Origin: Mucilaginibacter_A sp964244955
GTDB lineage: Bacteria; Bacteroidota; Bacteroidia; Sphingobacteriales; Sphingobacteriaceae
Reading direction: 5' to 3'
NCBI GenBank assembly: GCA_964244955.1
Contig: CAXTKQ010000017.1
Location: 1 to 37,541, forward strand
Length of the DNA: 37,541 nucleotides
Notes under the pieces: model-generated
What the model was told of the DNA's origin: nothing
Seen by the model: only the letters and a program-made list of their open reading frames with translations
Database searches by the model: none
Made by a program: the position numbers and the translations under genes
In this document: one piece after another, positions 1 to 7,901 of the stretch
Position numbering within the stretch: the first letter of the stretch is position 1
How the letters are laid out: each line of letters opens with the position of its first letter

Positions 1-1
1 A

Positions 2-952
2 ATTAAAGCAGCGGAAACCCTACTTGAAAATATTGAATATAAAGCCATTATCAATAAGCACATAACTGATGATAGTATAAGAAGCTTATACTTAGATTTA
101 ATAAAAAAACATAATGAACAATATGAGTATAATCTTAAAAAGATTTGGATAAATAGCTTGGTTGATAGAATTAAGGATGATCTAAGATTTAGATCTACTA
201 CTACATCTATTGAAGAAATAGATTTTAATAAGGTTCAGTTGGAAAAATCGAAAGTAGAGAAGTTTATATATTTAGTTAAGAAAATTCAAATCGAAAAAGA
301 AATTGACAGCAAAGAAATTAGAGGCTTTAAGGTTGTTGCAAGGACAAGAAAATATATTGGTTCCAGTCAATTAAAGAGTAAAAGCAAAACTAAACTCTCG
401 TTTAGCGAGGCATTCAACAACTATAATCAACCATATAAATACTTAATCTCGTTACAGAATATAGGCATTGAAGAAGCTGAGTTTTATAAGTATTTTGTCG
501 ATATAGAATATAAAACTTTAAATAAACATGGTTTTGAAGTCTCAGGAGGAGAACGCTCTGAATTCAATTTACTTCACGAGATAAGTGATGCTTTAAAACA
601 CGACTTATTATTGGTTGACGAACCAGAATCATCTTTCGATAATATTTTTTTAAAAAACGAAGTAAACGAACTAATAAAGGAAATCGCTAAAGAAATTCCT
701 GTTATTGTAGTAACACACAATAATACTATAGGTGCATCAATTCAACCTGATTATATCGCGTATACACATAAAAAAATAACAAATGGAATTGTTGAATATA
801 GTGTTTATTTTGGCCACCCAACAAGTAAGCAATTAAAAAACGCAAAAGGTGAAAGTATTGAAAATTATGATACACTATTGAAATGTTTGGAAGCCGGTAA
901 AAGTGCATATAACGAACGTAAATCTAAAATATATGAAATACTTGAAAATTGA
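2..952 (+). CDS. SMC/TrlF-like AAA ATPase, C-terminal fragment (5' end outside window)
   Basis: The reading frame is open from the first bases, so the N-terminus lies upstream of the window; the first candidate start inside (TTG at 158) is probably internal. About 316 residues are visible. A lysine/glutamate-rich stretch is followed by an ABC-type signature SGGE near nucleotide 545, a Walker B LLLVDEPESSFDN near 606-644 and a switch histidine in VVTHN near 709-720. This is the C-terminal ATPase lobe of an SMC/Rad50-like protein. The tail (CLEAG, AY, R, YEILEN) resembles from memory the end of TrlF-type ATPases, which carry an N-terminal PHP domain and occur in defence islands; that assignment is inference because the PHP end is not visible. 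Base composition is much more AT-rich than genes after 2300, suggesting transfer. The stop overlaps the next gene by 20 nt. Confidence 0.75.
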   Translation: MKAAETLLENIEYKAIINKHITDDSIRSLYLDLIKKHNEQYEYNLKKIWINSLVDRIKDDLRFRSTTTSIEEIDFNKVQLEKSKVEKFIYLVKKIQIEKEIDSKEIRGFKVVARTRKYIGSSQLKSKSKTKLSFSEAFNNYNQPYKYLISLQNIGIEEAEFYKYFVDIEYKTLNKHGFEVSGGERSEFNLLHEISDALKHDLLLVDEPESSFDNIFLKNEVNELIKEIAKEIPVIVVTHNNTIGASIQPDYIAYTHKKITNGIVEYSVYFGHPTSKQLKNAKGESIENYDTLLKCLEAGKSAYNERKSKIYEILEN

Positions 953-1226
953 TAATAACAAAGCGTTTTTTATTAAAGACTTTTCTAAATCTAATAACTG
1001 GGTTGAGATAGATCAAATTGAAAAAAATGATTTGATATTTTTGTTAGATAGAGCAATACAGGACAGTTTTGAAATGGATGTTTATGATGAATCAATTTTA
1101 GCAAACAAAGCCCATCAAATTATATATAAACACATAACTGATAAATTCTCTACATTTTTGCTAAATAAAGATAGATTTAAAGATGAAACAGAATCAGTTT
1201 ATAAAGAGGCAGTAGAAAAATATTAA
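933..1226 (+). CDS. Small hypothetical protein coupled to the upstream ATPase
   Basis: A 97-residue soluble, acidic protein with no signal peptide or membrane segment. I chose ATG 933 (MKYLKIDNNKAFF); an ATG at 903 in frame would add 10 residues and a longer overlap with the upstream gene. The 20-nt overlap with the ATPase gene suggests translational coupling and joint function. The body contains LANKAHQIIYKHI and ends in RFKDETESVYKEAVEKY. I do not recognise a named domain. Small proteins of this size beside SMC-like ATPases are common in accessory defence loci, so a partner or regulator role is plausible but not shown. It shares the AT-rich composition of its neighbour. Confidence 0.7.
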   Translation: MKYLKIDNNKAFFIKDFSKSNNWVEIDQIEKNDLIFLLDRAIQDSFEMDVYDESILANKAHQIIYKHITDKFSTFLLNKDRFKDETESVYKEAVEKY

Positions 1227-1343
1227 TCATGACAATATTATAAATGACTCGATTTCTATTTATAGAAACGCTTAAGGAGGAAGTAGTATAAAATATAATT
1301 TATCTCTGATTTTTTTACTACAACGTTACTAAAACTTTCAAAA

Positions 1344-2203
1344 ATGAAGGCAAAATACATCAATCCTTTCACAGACTTTGGTTTCAAAAAAATATTTGGC
1401 GAAGAAGCCAGCAAACCTTTATTGCTTGATTTTTTGAATGCGCTTTTGCCTCAAACCAATAAAATAGCAAACCTTTCTTTTAAAAATACGGAACAGCTTG
1501 GGCAAACCGATTCAGACCGAAAAGCCATTTACGACATTTACTGCGAAAACGAAAACGGCGAAAATTTATTGTAGAACTGCAAAAAGCAAAGCAAAACTAC
1601 TTTAGGGAAAGAACTGTTTTTTACTCCACTTTTCCAATAAGGGAACAGGCCGAAAAAGGCAACTGGAACTACAACCTGAAAGCGGTTTATTGCATTGGCA
1701 TCCTGGATTTTAAGTTTGATGATTATGAAAACGAGCCGGAGAAAAGCGAAGTTGTACACACCATCAAACTAAAAAACCAGAACGGAAAGGTGTTTTATGA
1801 TAAACTGACCTACATTTACCTGGAGATGCCCAACTTCAAAAAAACAGAAGAAGAGTTGCAAACGCGGTTGGACCAATGGCTTTATTTCATCCAAAACCTG
1901 GAGGACTTCCAAACCATTCCGGCCATATTTAAAGACGAAATATTTAGCCAGGCTTTTGAAAAAGCAGAACTTGCAAAACTTGGCCACGCGGACTTAGACA
2001 ACTACGAAAACAGTTTAAAAACCTACCGCGATTTGAAAGGTGTGATTGATACTGCTTTTGGTGACGGAAGATTAGAAGGCAAACAGGAAGGCATATCTGA
2101 AGGTATATTAAAAGTTGCTAAAGCATTAAAAGCAAATGGTATTTCAATCGAAATCATTGCTAAAACAACCGGGCTTTCTGTAAACGAAATCGAAAAGCTT
2201 TAA
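1344..2203 (+). pseudogene. Rpn family PD-(D/E)XK nuclease/putative transposase, single-base frameshift
   Basis: The N-terminal part (KYINPFTDFGFKKIFG) is the hallmark of the Rpn (recombination-promoting nuclease, PDDEXK_2) family. Frame 1344 stops at 1574, but the protein continues in the +2 frame from about 1565 (FIVELQKAKQNYF) to 2203. Adding one A to the run at 1561-1564 restores a 286-residue protein, the usual family length. The break falls inside the nuclease motif, between the catalytic Asp of IYDIYC and the ExQ of FIVELQ. The C-terminal segment has a Gly/Glu-rich linker (EGKQEGISEGI) and a short helix-turn-helix-like end (AKTTGLSVNEIEKL), typical of the family. Either the gene is inactivated or this is a homopolymer sequencing error. 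Members often sit in mobile or accessory DNA, which fits the block it closes. Confidence 0.85.
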
Positions 2204-2284
2204 TCATATAGCAGCAACCTAAAAATCCCGCCGGAAAAACACCATCGTTCACCGAATATTTACAAGCCTTAACCTGTTTGCTGT

Positions 2285-2314
2285 TTTGCCGTTAAAGCCG
2301 TTCGGGTACATTTG
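2285..2314 (+). promoter_or_regulatory. Bacteroidota-type promoter of the LiaF-like gene
   Basis: TTTG at 2285-2288 and TACATTTG at 2307-2314 are separated by 18 nt, matching the -33 TTTG and -7 TAnnTTTG consensus of the Bacteroidota primary sigma factor. The predicted transcript start near 2318 leaves a leader of about 18 nt before ATG 2336, which supports that start rather than one at 2312. Confidence 0.6.
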
Positions 2315-2335
2315 TATCAGCATTTAAACAAAACG

Positions 2336-3112
2336 ATGAACAACCTCCACCATACAAAACAATCCGGCCGCGCCATTGCAGGTTTTGTCCTCATGGGCAT
2401 CGGCCTGGTTTTGTTGCTCAAACAGTTCGATTTTTACTTTTTTCCCAACTGGCTGTTTAGTTGGCCGATGATTTTGATTATCGTTGGTTTGGTAAAACGC
2501 GCCAACAACCCGAACAACCAATCCTGGCTGATCCTGATTTTGGTGGGCGGCCTGTTCCTGCTCCAAAAAATGTTTTCCGGGGTAGATGTGTTCCATTTTG
2601 GCTGGCCGGTAATCATTATTGCGGTTGGCTTGTGGATGATCTTCCGCAGGAATTACGATTTCAACACCAAAAATACGACGGTAAAAGAAGCATTTGCCAA
2701 CGATGATTTTTTAAACCCGGAACCAAACCCGGCAAAAGAAAGCGATTATACCGCTGCACAACCAGAATCAAACGAAGATTTTTTGAACACTTTTTCCATC
2801 TTCAGCAGCGCGAAAAAAAACGTGTTTTCCAAAAATTTTAAAGGCGGCGAGATCGTGAATATTTTTGGCGGAACGGATATTGATTTCAGCCACGCCAATA
2901 TCAACGGGCAAATTGTGGTAGATATGGTACAGCTTTTCGGCGGCACCAAACTGATCGTTCCGCCGCATTGGCAGGTAGTTGCCGATATTGCCCAGGTTTT
3001 TGGCGGCGTAAACGATAAACGCATCCCGCATGCCGATGTGGCCAACAGCGGAAAAGTTTTGGTTTTAAAAGGCATTTCTATTTTTGGCGGTGTAGATATC
3101 AAAAGTTTTTAA
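2336..3112 (+). CDS. LiaF-like membrane protein (LiaI-LiaF-type TM region plus C-terminal beta domain)
   Basis: A 258-residue protein from ATG 2336, chosen over 2312 because the promoter -7 box overlaps the longer start. The N-terminal 100 residues contain about four hydrophobic segments (GFVLMGIGLVLLL, WPMILIIVGLV, WLILILVGGLFLL, WPVIIIAVGLWMI), as in the LiaI/LiaF-type transmembrane domain. A polar linker follows, then a repetitive beta domain with repeated IFGG / LFGGT / VFGGV turns typical of the LiaF C-terminal (cell-wall-active antibiotic response) domain. In Firmicutes LiaF restrains a histidine kinase during envelope stress. The next two genes are a histidine kinase and a response regulator on the same strand, so a sensing or modulating role in that system is likely. 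A form A dispersed element right half (GGTAAAAGAAGCAT) lies in frame at 2681-2694, encoding VKEA. Confidence 0.85.
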   Translation: MNNLHHTKQSGRAIAGFVLMGIGLVLLLKQFDFYFFPNWLFSWPMILIIVGLVKRANNPNNQSWLILILVGGLFLLQKMFSGVDVFHFGWPVIIIAVGLWMIFRRNYDFNTKNTTVKEAFANDDFLNPEPNPAKESDYTAAQPESNEDFLNTFSIFSSAKKNVFSKNFKGGEIVNIFGGTDIDFSHANINGQIVVDMVQLFGGTKLIVPPHWQVVADIAQVFGGVNDKRIPHADVANSGKVLVLKGISIFGGVDIKSF

Positions 3113-3115
3113 CAC

Positions 3116-3141
3116 CAATTTTTAGCCGGTAAAAACAGTAT
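3116..3141 (+). repeat. Dispersed boundary element, form B
   Basis: CAATTTTTAGCCGG followed by TAAAAACAGTAT, beginning 4 nt after the stop of the LiaF-like gene. It is a complete copy with both the left half and the B right half. Confidence 0.8.
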
Positions 3142-3165
3142 CAACCTAAACTAACAACTTGTTCT

Positions 3166-4233
3166 TTGGAAACGCCAGCCTCTTTGTTCAACAAATTCCG
3201 CACCGTAGTGGGTGCAGGTTTAATAGCTTGGTTTGCTTTACAATGTTATTTGTTAAACGATTTTGGTTTTAGCTGGAAAATTGCTTCTACCGATGCCGGC
3301 GTTACCAGCGTTTTACTGACTGGCGCGTGCCTGCTCATCAGCAACAATTTACGGTATTACCAGCCCGAAAAAGGCCGTTCCGTATTTATTTTAGTGTTGT
3401 GTTTGGTGCTGAGTTTGTTTTGGTTGATCGCTTGCAAATGGCTGTTGCCGCAGCTCATTCCCGATCCTGCTTACAAAGCTTTTCTGATACAATCCTTGCC
3501 CATCCGTTTTTCCATTTCGTTCCTGATCATCGGTTGTATGGCAATGCTGAGCGCGCTACGTTACATGCTGAAGGACCAGAAAGCCAACGAAAACCGGCAA
3601 CTGGCCGCCGAAACTTTGGCCCGCGATGCCGAATTGTACAAGTTGCGCCAGCAATTGCAGCCGCACTTTTTGTTCAACAGCCTCAATTCTATCAGTGCGC
3701 TGATTGGTTTTAAGCCGGACGAAGCCCGAAAAATGATCCACCAGCTTTCTGATTTTTTGCGCGGAACATTAAAAGAAGAACAGCAATGGGTGCCGTTGCA
3801 GCACGAACTGCAGCATTTGCAACTGTATCTGGATATCGAAAAAGTGCGTTTCGGCCATCGCCTTTCTACCGTTTTGCGGCATAATGATGCTGCCGATGCC
3901 ATGCTGATCCCGCCGATGTTGCTGCAGCCTTTGGTAGAAAACGCCATTAAATTTGGTTTGTACGATACGATTGGCAATGTAATCATTGGCCTGAACGCGT
4001 TGGTGGTTGACCGGCAATTGCAAATTACCATCAGCAACCCTTTCGATCCGGAAACCGCTTCGCCCAACCGCGGCACTGGTTTTGGTTTAAGCGGCGTAAA
4101 ACGGCGTTTGTATTTGCTGTTTGCGCGGCACGATCTGATCGAGATCGAAACCAAGAATACCCTTTTCAGCATCACGCTTAAAATCCCGCAATCGTTAACC
4201 GAACAAAATCAAACACTTCAAACAAACACTTAA
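3166..4233 (+). CDS. LytS/YehU-type sensor histidine kinase
   Basis: A 355-residue membrane kinase of the His_kinase (PF06580) type, the usual Bacteroidota partner of LytTR regulators. Four hydrophobic segments span about residues 10-135. They are followed by a short coil and the phospho-acceptor box LQPHFLFNSLNS with His167, an N-box LVENAIKFG (Asn259) and a glycine box GTGFGLSG (303-310). The only plausible start is TTG 3166, because an in-frame TAA lies at 3130-3132 and no ATG occurs before the transmembrane region. It begins 53 nt after the LiaF-like gene, with one form B dispersed element between, and its TAA (4231-4233) overlaps another copy. The response regulator starts 4 nt later, so the two are co-expressed. 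The predicted role is autophosphorylation and phosphotransfer to the regulator at 4237. Confidence 0.92.
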   Translation: METPASLFNKFRTVVGAGLIAWFALQCYLLNDFGFSWKIASTDAGVTSVLLTGACLLISNNLRYYQPEKGRSVFILVLCLVLSLFWLIACKWLLPQLIPDPAYKAFLIQSLPIRFSISFLIIGCMAMLSALRYMLKDQKANENRQLAAETLARDAELYKLRQQLQPHFLFNSLNSISALIGFKPDEARKMIHQLSDFLRGTLKEEQQWVPLQHELQHLQLYLDIEKVRFGHRLSTVLRHNDAADAMLIPPMLLQPLVENAIKFGLYDTIGNVIIGLNALVVDRQLQITISNPFDPETASPNRGTGFGLSGVKRRLYLLFARHDLIEIETKNTLFSITLKIPQSLTEQNQTLQTNT

Positions 4234-4255
4234 TTTATGCCGGTAAAAACAGTAT
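4232..4255 (+). repeat. Dispersed element, form B, overlapping a stop and a start codon
   Basis: AATTTATGCCGG then TAAAAACAGTAT. The copy begins inside the kinase stop codon, contains the ATG of the response regulator, and encodes its residues 1-6 (MPVKTV). The same frame of form B, reading PVKTV, recurs inside the CHAD gene. Confidence 0.8.
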
Positions 4256-4980
4256 TGGTTATTGATGATGAGCCGCTGGCACGTTCTATTGTGCTTGAAT
4301 ATTTGCAGCATTTTCCGCAGTTGCAGGTTGCGCAGGAATGCGGCGACGGCTTTGAAGGCGTAAAAGCAATCATGCAGCACAAACCGGATTTGATTTTTCT
4401 GGACGTGCAAATGCCCAAAATCAACGGTTTTGAAATGCTGGAACTGGTTGACCACGCGCCTGCCGTTATTTTTACCACCGCTTTTGATGAATACGCATTG
4501 AAAGCTTTTGAAACGCACGCCGTTGATTATTTGCTGAAGCCTTTCAGCAAAGAACGTTTTAACAAAGCGGTTGATAAGTTCCTGGAAAATCAGCCTAAAA
4601 AACAAGAACAAACCAATGCTTTATTGGAAACGGCAGCCAGTTCGCCTGCGCAGCACGATAGGATTGTGGTAAAAACAGGCACAAAAATTAAAGTCATCCC
4701 CGTTCAGGAAGTGATTTATTTGGAAGCTGCGGACGATTACGTGAACATCCATACGGCTGGCGGTGCTTTCCTCAAAAATAAAACCATGAGTTTTTTTGAG
4801 CAGATTTTAGACCCGGCTTTGTTTACGCGCGTCCACCGCTCGTACATCGTTCGGGTGGAGCAAATCACGCGTATTGATCCTTACGAAAAAGAAACGCATA
4901 TTTTGATTTTGAAATCTGGCGCAAAAATTCCGGTCAGCAAAGCGGGTTATGTTAAGTTGAAACAGGTTTTGGGGATTTGA
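4237..4980 (+). CDS. LytTR-family response regulator
   Basis: 247 residues. The receiver domain (about 1-120) has the acidic pair Asp10/Asp11, phospho-acceptor Asp56 (LIFLDVQMP), Thr80/Thr81 and Lys101 (LLKPF). After a Gln/Ala linker, a LytTR DNA-binding domain occupies about 140-247 (IVVKTGTKIKVIP, VIYLEAADDYVNIH, FTRVHRSYIV). It should act as a phosphorylation-controlled transcription factor paired with the kinase immediately upstream. The first codons lie within a form B dispersed element, so the repeat provides the start codon and part of the first beta strand. No operator could be assigned by eye. Confidence 0.93.
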   Translation: MPVKTVLVIDDEPLARSIVLEYLQHFPQLQVAQECGDGFEGVKAIMQHKPDLIFLDVQMPKINGFEMLELVDHAPAVIFTTAFDEYALKAFETHAVDYLLKPFSKERFNKAVDKFLENQPKKQEQTNALLETAASSPAQHDRIVVKTGTKIKVIPVQEVIYLEAADDYVNIHTAGGAFLKNKTMSFFEQILDPALFTRVHRSYIVRVEQITRIDPYEKETHILILKSGAKIPVSKAGYVKLKQVLGI

Positions 4981-4988
4981 TTTGTGCT

Positions 4989-5158
4989 GTCATTTCGACC
5001 AACGGGAGAAATCTTCTTTAAAGCGTCAAATTAGCTGATGCTTCTTTTATCGGGCAAAAGTTGGCGGTACTGCCATTTCGACCAACGGGAGAAATCTTAT
5101 TTCAACCAGAAAAGCCGAGCAGATTTGAAGAAGATTTCTCCCGTTGGTCGAAATGACA
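4989..5158. repeat. Three copies of a REP-like repeat, two direct and one inverted
   Basis: CATTTCGACCAACGGGAGAA plus ATCTT occurs at about 4991-5015 and 5074-5098, and its reverse complement at about 5131-5155. The second and third copies can fold into a stem of about 25 bp with a loop of about 32 nt. Similar CATTTCGACC...GAGAAATCT palindromes are, from memory, common between genes in Sphingobacteriaceae genomes, and this one is distinct from the TAAAA-type element. No RAYT-type transposase gene is visible in the window. Confidence 0.8.
5038..5062 (-). repeat. Dispersed element, form A
   Basis: ATGCTTCTTTTATCGGGCAA is the reverse complement of the form A right half; the left half is degenerate. 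It sits between the first and second REP-like copies. Confidence 0.65.
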
Positions 5159-5188
5159 ACGCGAATAACAACGAGCCACACCATAGCA

Positions 5189-5213
5189 ATTTATCTCCTT
5201 ATAAAAGAAGCAT
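5189..5213 (+). repeat. Dispersed element, form A
   Basis: AATTTATCTCCT followed by TATAAAAGAAGCAT, just after the inverted REP-like copy. Confidence 0.65.
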
Positions 5214-5300
5214 TCAAAATCAGCATAAACCTTTCCGCTGCTAAACCTGTAAAAAAGTTGTTCCAACTTGCACAACACATCAGGTAATGCTACTTTTAGC

Positions 5301-5332
5301 AATACTGTTTTTATGCCAATAAAAACAGTATT
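5301..5332. repeat. Perfect form B hairpin before the M1 peptidase gene
   Basis: AATACTGTTTTTAT, loop GCCA, ATAAAAACAGTATT: a perfect 14-bp inverted repeat (5301-5314 / 5319-5332). It ends 8 nt before ATG 5341, so unlike most paired copies it lies in the leader of a gene, where it could attenuate transcription or shield the start. Confidence 0.85.
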
Positions 5333-5340
5333 AACCAAAC

Positions 5341-7326
5341 ATGATGAAACAGCTTTTTCCTTTTTTATTCCTGGTTTTTTTCTCAAAGATAACCATAGCA
5401 CAACCCGACCGTTGGCAGCAGCACGTAAACTACGCCATGGACGTGAACATGAACGTGCAAACCAACCGTTTTACCGGCACTCAAAAACTCGAATACACCA
5501 ACAACTCGCCCGATACGTTGAAACGCGTTTTCTATCATTTGTACTGGAACGCTTTTCAACCCAACAGCATGATGGACACGCGCAGCCGCGAGCTGGGCAA
5601 AACCACCATCAACAAAAAACAGGATTGGGACGTGCGCGTGAAAGACCGCATCCAGAAGTTGACGCCGGAAGAAATTGGCTATCAAAAAGTATTGTCGCTG
5701 AAGATGAACGGCATCGCCCAAAAGTATAAAACCGAGGAAACAATTTTGGTGGTTGATTTGAATAAACCGATTTTACCGCATGCCAAAGTCGTTTTTGATA
5801 TGGTTTTTGAAGCGCAAGTCCCGCTGCAAATCAGAAGAAGCGGCCGCGACAACCCGCAAACCTGTGTGCGTTATTCGATGAGCCAATGGTACCCGAAAAT
5901 GTGCGAATACGATTATGAAGGCTGGCACCCAACGCCTTATGTTGCCCGTGAATTTTACGGCGTATGGGGCGATTATGATGTAAAGATCACGATTGATAAA
6001 AAATACATGATCGGCGGAACTGGTTATCTGCAAAACCCGCAGCAAATTGGTTTTGGCTATGAAGCGAAAGGAACAACGGTAAGCCAACCGGCAGGAAATA
6101 CGCTGACCTGGCATTTTACAGCGCCAAATGTGCATGATTTTATGTGGGCTGCCGATCCGGAATTTAAACATTTATCGGCACAAACTGCGGATGGAAAAAC
6201 CATCAATGTAATTTATAACCGCGACCCGAAGAAGCTGGCACAGGAATTTGAAGCGCTAAAACCGGCACAAAAAGAAATTTATCAAAACGTAGAAAACTAC
6301 AGCAAAAACTGGGACGAACGCTGGCAGCAGATTTTGGATGCCGCTGTACAGGAATTGCCTTACATCCAAAAAACGTTCGGGCCTTATGTTTGGAAGCAGT
6401 ATTCGTTTGTGCATGGCGGCGATGGCGGCATGGAATATCCGATGGCAACTTTGATCAACGGGCCAAGTTTAGGAACTGTTTTCCATGAGTGGATGCATAG
6501 TTGGTACCAAGGCATGCTGGCCACAAACGAAAGTGAATACCCGTGGATGGACGAAGGTTTTACCAGTTATGCAGAAGATTTGGTTACGAAAGATTATACT
6601 GCTTTCAGGCGTAAAAATATGGCTGCGAGCAATCCAACAGATCCCCGTTTGGCTGTTTTGGATTCTGTTTTGAACGCACAACCGCACGAATCGGCTTACA
6701 AAAGTTACTTTGCCTTGGTAAAGCTGGGCTTGCAGGAACCTTTGACCACGCACGCCGACCATTTTGAAACCAATGCCGCTTACAGTATTTCTTCTTATTC
6801 CAAAGGGGAAGTATTTTTAGAGCAGTTGGGCTATATTACCGGTGCCAAAACGCGCGACCAGATTTTGCTGCAATATTACCGTGAGTGGCACATGAAACAC
6901 CCTAACGCCAACGATTTTATCCGCGTAGCCGAAAAGGTGAGCAATATGAAACTGGACTGGTACAAAGAATATTGGATCAATACGACCAAAACGATTGATT
7001 ACGGTATTGACAGCGTTTGGCAAGAAGGCAGCAAAACCAAGATCAGGTTGATTAACCATGGCAAAATGCCGATGCCGATTGATTTGCAGTTAACATTTAA
7101 AAACGGCAAAAAAGCGTTGCATTATATTCCGATGTATTTGATGTTTGGCGAAAAAGCTGCCGAAAATTCTGTTCCGCGTGTGGTAGAACAAGCTTGGAAA
7201 TGGACAAACCCAACTTACACTATCGAGTTGAATGGCAAGTTGGCGGATTTGGAGTGGATTGAAATTGACCCGACACACCGTTTGGCAGATGTGAACGAAA
7301 AGGACAATTTTTTGGAACTGAGGTAA
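5341..7326 (+). CDS. M1 family zinc aminopeptidase, exported
   Basis: 661 residues with an N-terminal signal peptide (KQLFPFLFLVFFSKITIAQ, cleavage near residue 21). The gluzincin motif HEWMH lies at 382-386 and the third zinc ligand Glu405 is in WMDEGFTSY, giving the HEXXH-X18-E spacing of M1 peptidases. An exopeptidase-type substrate loop GGMEYP lies at about 362-367. It should remove N-terminal residues from peptides in the periplasm or at the outer surface. ATG 5341 is followed by a second ATG, and either gives a signal peptide. Large Bacteroidota M1 proteins of this build lack the full ERAP-like C-terminal domain, which agrees with the length. It appears monocistronic; a form B hairpin precedes it and a form A element follows at 7375. 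Confidence 0.92.
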   Translation: MMKQLFPFLFLVFFSKITIAQPDRWQQHVNYAMDVNMNVQTNRFTGTQKLEYTNNSPDTLKRVFYHLYWNAFQPNSMMDTRSRELGKTTINKKQDWDVRVKDRIQKLTPEEIGYQKVLSLKMNGIAQKYKTEETILVVDLNKPILPHAKVVFDMVFEAQVPLQIRRSGRDNPQTCVRYSMSQWYPKMCEYDYEGWHPTPYVAREFYGVWGDYDVKITIDKKYMIGGTGYLQNPQQIGFGYEAKGTTVSQPAGNTLTWHFTAPNVHDFMWAADPEFKHLSAQTADGKTINVIYNRDPKKLAQEFEALKPAQKEIYQNVENYSKNWDERWQQILDAAVQELPYIQKTFGPYVWKQYSFVHGGDGGMEYPMATLINGPSLGTVFHEWMHSWYQGMLATNESEYPWMDEGFTSYAEDLVTKDYTAFRRKNMAASNPTDPRLAVLDSVLNAQPHESAYKSYFALVKLGLQEPLTTHADHFETNAAYSISSYSKGEVFLEQLGYITGAKTRDQILLQYYREWHMKHPNANDFIRVAEKVSNMKLDWYKEYWINTTKTIDYGIDSVWQEGSKTKIRLINHGKMPMPIDLQLTFKNGKKALHYIPMYLMFGEKAAENSVPRVVEQAWKWTNPTYTIELNGKLADLEWIEIDPTHRLADVNEKDNFLELR

Positions 7327-7374
7327 AAGCTGATTAAGCTTTAGGGCTTTTGATGCTCAACAATTTTCCCTTCA

Positions 7375-7401
7375 CCAATTTTTACCCGATAAAAGAAGCA
7401 T
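7375..7401 (+). repeat. Dispersed element, form A
   Basis: CCAATTTTTACCCGA then TAAAAGAAGCAT, a complete copy 49 nt after the M1 peptidase stop. Confidence 0.8.
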
Positions 7402-7684
7402 CATTCAATTTTTAACTGTTAATCAACCCTAAAACGATCATTAAAAAAAGGATCAAAAACACAATGTTGACACTAATTGGCTGTGTTTGTTTATGTTCGA
7501 TATTCATTTGGCAATGTTTTAAATACAACAATTATTCTCTTTGTAAGAGAAGTACATATTCATTTGCAAAAGTTGCACCACAATAAAGCAAACGAATTGA
7601 AAAATAAGAAAAAACAGGTTTGTAAAGCACAGAATAAAGCTTTTCTTTTAGTAACAAAGCGAATACAATTGAAAGCCAGCTTCT

Positions 7685-7711
7685 AATGCTTCTTTTATTG
7701 GCCTAAAAACT
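7685..7711 (-). repeat. Dispersed element, form A
   Basis: AATGCTTCTTTTATTGGCC followed by TAAAAACT; inverted relative to the copy at 7375. Confidence 0.7.
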
Positions 7712-7901
7712 GACTGCTAAACAGTTCAAACGTTGCATTATTTCGCAAACAGTAAAATGATCAATTTCAATTTTCCACTCTCCATTAAAAGCATGGCAAT
7801 TAGAAGTGTTGTGCTATGAACTATCAACTATGATCCAGTATCCATTTAAAATACAAACTATAACACCTGCTGTCTGTTAAGCTTTTAACTAAACAAACGA
7901 T

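Larger units (their letters stand above)
7327..7901. other. 575-nt intergenic region without a recognisable gene
   Basis: The region holds two dispersed elements (7375-7401 and 7685-7711) and AT-rich sequence. A 69-codon open frame at 7477-7686 has no recognisable features, unlikely composition, and ends at the second repeat, so I do not call it. No RNA gene was recognised. Confidence 0.5.

Noticed and set aside
1344..2203. Rpn gene as an active transposase within an insertion sequence
   Set aside because: No terminal inverted repeats or target duplications were found, and the gene is frameshifted.
5038..5244. 68-codon open frame between the response regulator and the M1 gene
   Set aside because: It is made of REP-like and dispersed-element sequence and shows no coding character.
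5268..5729. 153-codon frame overlapping the M1 peptidase start
   Set aside because: It is a shadow of the M1 gene in another frame; its MPIKTV start comes from the form B element.
7477..7686. 69-codon open frame in the 575-nt gap
   Set aside because: Composition is atypical, no family resemblance is seen, and it terminates in a dispersed element.
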